Shown in pieces: positions 62,658 to 64,000 of a stretch of DNA of 64,000 nt (within the stretch, counting starts at the first letter, position 1; the number at the start of each line of letters is the position of its first letter). A program made the position numbers and the translations under genes. The notes beneath the pieces were generated by a model. That model was not told where the DNA came from. It made no database searches and saw only the letters and a list, made by a program, of their open reading frames with translations. The stretch lies in the NCBI RefSeq assembly GCF_007859855.1, contig NZ_SJPK01000017.1, positions 1 to 64,000 on the forward strand, given 5' to 3'. The DNA is from Allorhodopirellula solitaria (GTDB taxonomy: Bacteria; Planctomycetota; Planctomycetia; Pirellulales; Pirellulaceae).

Positions 62658-63617
62658 TTACTCCAAATTCTGGACGAGTTCGCGCATCCGCTCAATCGCA
62701 CATTTGATTTCGACAATATGTTCTGCTACTTCGGCGTTGCCCGCTTTACTGCCAATGGTGTTGGTCTCGCGGAACAACTCTTGAATGATGAAGTCGAGCT
62801 TTCGCCCGACGGCTTCGGTTCCGGGTTGGCTCGCTTGGTCGCGATCACCTGCGGCACCATGCGTGCCTGTTAAGACGCCGCGGAACAACTCCAGGTGACT
62901 GGCCAGCCGCGTGAGTTCTTCGCTGATGTCACTGCGGTCGGCAAAGACCTGGACTTCGCGGATCAGGTCGACCGGTTCAGTAGGCTGTTGCTGTTCTGCC
63001 AGCGCCTTCTTTATTTTCTCAGTCAGCCGTTCACGGTACCGCTGGATGACGGCCGGTGCGAGCCCCTCAATGGAATCGGTATGCGATCGGATGGTTTTTA
63101 GGTCGGATTCGAGGGCGACAGCCATCGCGACGGCTTCGTGGTGCCGCATGTGATTGAATCGCTGTACTGCCAGGCCCACTCCCTCGGCGACCAGCAGTCG
63201 CCGCTGTTGGCCCCGTTCGTCCTCCGCATCGGTCTGGTCTTCGACAGTCAAGACTCCGGGCAGAGTGAGCAAGGTGCTCAGGTCGATCTGGGTGGCAGCG
63301 TCGATCTCTTTCGTCGCCGCCACCAATTGACTGGCGTAAGCGTTGACGACAGCCTGGTTGATCCGCGGTACGTCCTGGCCTGGTGGCGGCTTGAGCGTGG
63401 CGTGGACGGTTACGGTTCCCCGTTCGATTTTCCCTCGCAGCCCAGTGGTGATGTCGCCCTCGTGGGCCGAGAGCGCATCGTTGGTACGCAGGTTGATCTT
63501 CAGCCCGCGGTGATTGACCGAACGAAGTTCGACGACGAGCGTTCCCGCTTCACTGCTGACCTCGCTTCGCCCCTGCCCAGTCATGCTTCTCAAGTGCGGG
63601 TAGGAATGATCGGGCAT
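62658..63617 (-). CDS. yicC: YicC-family endoribonuclease
   Basis: About 319 residues. The family opening SMTGQGRSEV followed by LVVELRSVNHRGLKINLRTND is clear. The C-terminal DUF1732 part ends with GRKLDFIIQELFRETNTIGSKAG and IVEIKCAIERMRELVQNLE, as in YicC proteins, which are RNases. The start is uncertain: 63617, 63584 and a TTG at 63626 are all possible. It precedes gmk by 8 bp, a frequent pairing. Confidence 0.9.
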   Translation of the reverse strand: MPDHSYPHLRSMTGQGRSEVSSEAGTLVVELRSVNHRGLKINLRTNDALSAHEGDITTGLRGKIERGTVTVHATLKPPPGQDVPRINQAVVNAYASQLVAATKEIDAATQIDLSTLLTLPGVLTVEDQTDAEDERGQQRRLLVAEGVGLAVQRFNHMRHHEAVAMAVALESDLKTIRSHTDSIEGLAPAVIQRYRERLTEKIKKALAEQQQPTEPVDLIREVQVFADRSDISEELTRLASHLELFRGVLTGTHGAAGDRDQASQPGTEAVGRKLDFIIQELFRETNTIGSKAGNAEVAEHIVEIKCAIERMRELVQNLE

Positions 63618-63668
63618 TGAGAGCAAGGAGAAGAGTGAGAGGGGATAGAAAGGATGAAAACGAGCAGA

Positions 63669-64000
63669 TCAGTCCGCCGAGGTTGTTTCCGGCGTCTCTG
63701 ATTCTGCATCGTCGGGGGTGGCTTCCACTCCGGTCGTCGCGTCGGCCCGCGAGGTGGCCTCGCCCAGTTCCGCGTCTTGGCTGGCGTCGACAGCGGTTTC
63801 CATTTCAACGGGCGTCTCATCCTCAACGGGCTCGTCGGCGGGGCTCAGGTCTCCGTTTCCGAGTTCGCTCTCGAGGTTCTCGTTGGTGGGGATGACCAAG
63901 TCGTTCGATGCATCGTCGGCTTGGTCGTCGCCCGGTCCCGCGATCACATTGGACTCATTCGCAGCGGTTTGGTCGGTTCCCAGGTGCGGTCCTAGTTTCC
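63669..64000 (-). CDS. C-terminal part of a probable SecG, runs off the window
   Basis: An open minus-strand frame from the window edge to the stop at 63669. The visible part (KLGPHLGTDQTAANESNVIAG, then an acidic stretch rich in Glu, Thr and Ala) has no domain. Its position directly upstream of yicC-gmk-rpoZ, and the habit of planctomycete SecG proteins to carry long acidic tails, suggest the preprotein translocase subunit SecG. The membrane helices that would prove this are outside the window. Confidence 0.4.
   Translation of the reverse strand, partial: KLGPHLGTDQTAANESNVIAGPGDDQADDASNDLVIPTNENLESELGNGDLSPADEPVEDETPVEMETAVDASQDAELGEATSRADATTGVEATPDDAESETPETTSAD

Overview
The window looks like chromosomal DNA of a marine planctomycete of the Pirellulaceae (Rhodopirellula-like). 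This is inferred from gene content, not from a marker gene. The signs are two secreted sulfatases, a giant DUF11-repeat surface protein with the LEPLENRRLL motif near its N-terminus, GYF_2 and DUF1573 proteins, PQQ-propeller proteins, and a yicC-gmk-rpoZ housekeeping block. Most of the window is GC-rich. A visibly AT-richer stretch at about 24-31.6 kb differs in composition and content.

Layout. 0.2-8.1 kb: a BON-domain protein, a hybrid histidine kinase, and a divergent CheB-CheR-PAS-kinase with its translationally coupled NarL-type regulator. 8.6-10.0 kb: a sulfatase. 10.1-13.8 kb: an arsenic locus arsR-arsD-arsA-arsC with no efflux permease. 14.1-20.0 kb: the DUF11 giant. 20.1-23.6 kb: an ATPase relic, a DevC-like permease, nrdR, and PH and GYF proteins. 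24.4-26.4 kb: two secreted proteins.

26.7-31.6 kb is the most notable region. It is a chromosomal integron that appears not to have been annotated as such. Six attC-like sites of 89-93 nt separate seven small minus-strand cassettes. The array ends at a candidate attI next to four copies of TTATCGCCGGTT. A divergent tyrosine-recombinase (IntI) gene follows, cut off after its N-terminal domain by a dispersed repeat. At every cassette tested (6 of 6) the 7-9 bases after GTT at one end are repeated exactly at the other end, as expected for excisable circles. The distal end is broken by a group II intron remnant and a transposase fragment.

32.2-40.8 kb: a five-gene beta-oxidation operon (acyl-CoA ligase, thiolase, FadJ-type multienzyme, acyl-CoA dehydrogenase, patatin lipase), mostly joined by ATGA overlaps. 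41.4-47.0 kb: a second sulfatase, a membrane protein, an unknown protein, and a zinc metallopeptidase next to a Ddl-like ATP-grasp enzyme. 47.1-50.9 kb: a MacAB-type export system. 51.2-54.0 kb: a UDP-sugar pyrophosphorylase and purD. 54.4-57.9 kb: a PAS hybrid kinase with HPt and a REC-HATPase protein. 58.1-60.1 kb: a LarA-family protein and uppS. 60.3-64.0 kb (minus strand): probable secG, yicC, gmk, rpoZ and a PQQ-propeller protein.

A dispersed intergenic repeat family, built from the same hairpin modules, recurs near 2.8, 11.2, 13.8, 31.6, 40.9-41.3 and 60.2 kb. No rRNA, tRNA or CRISPR array was seen.
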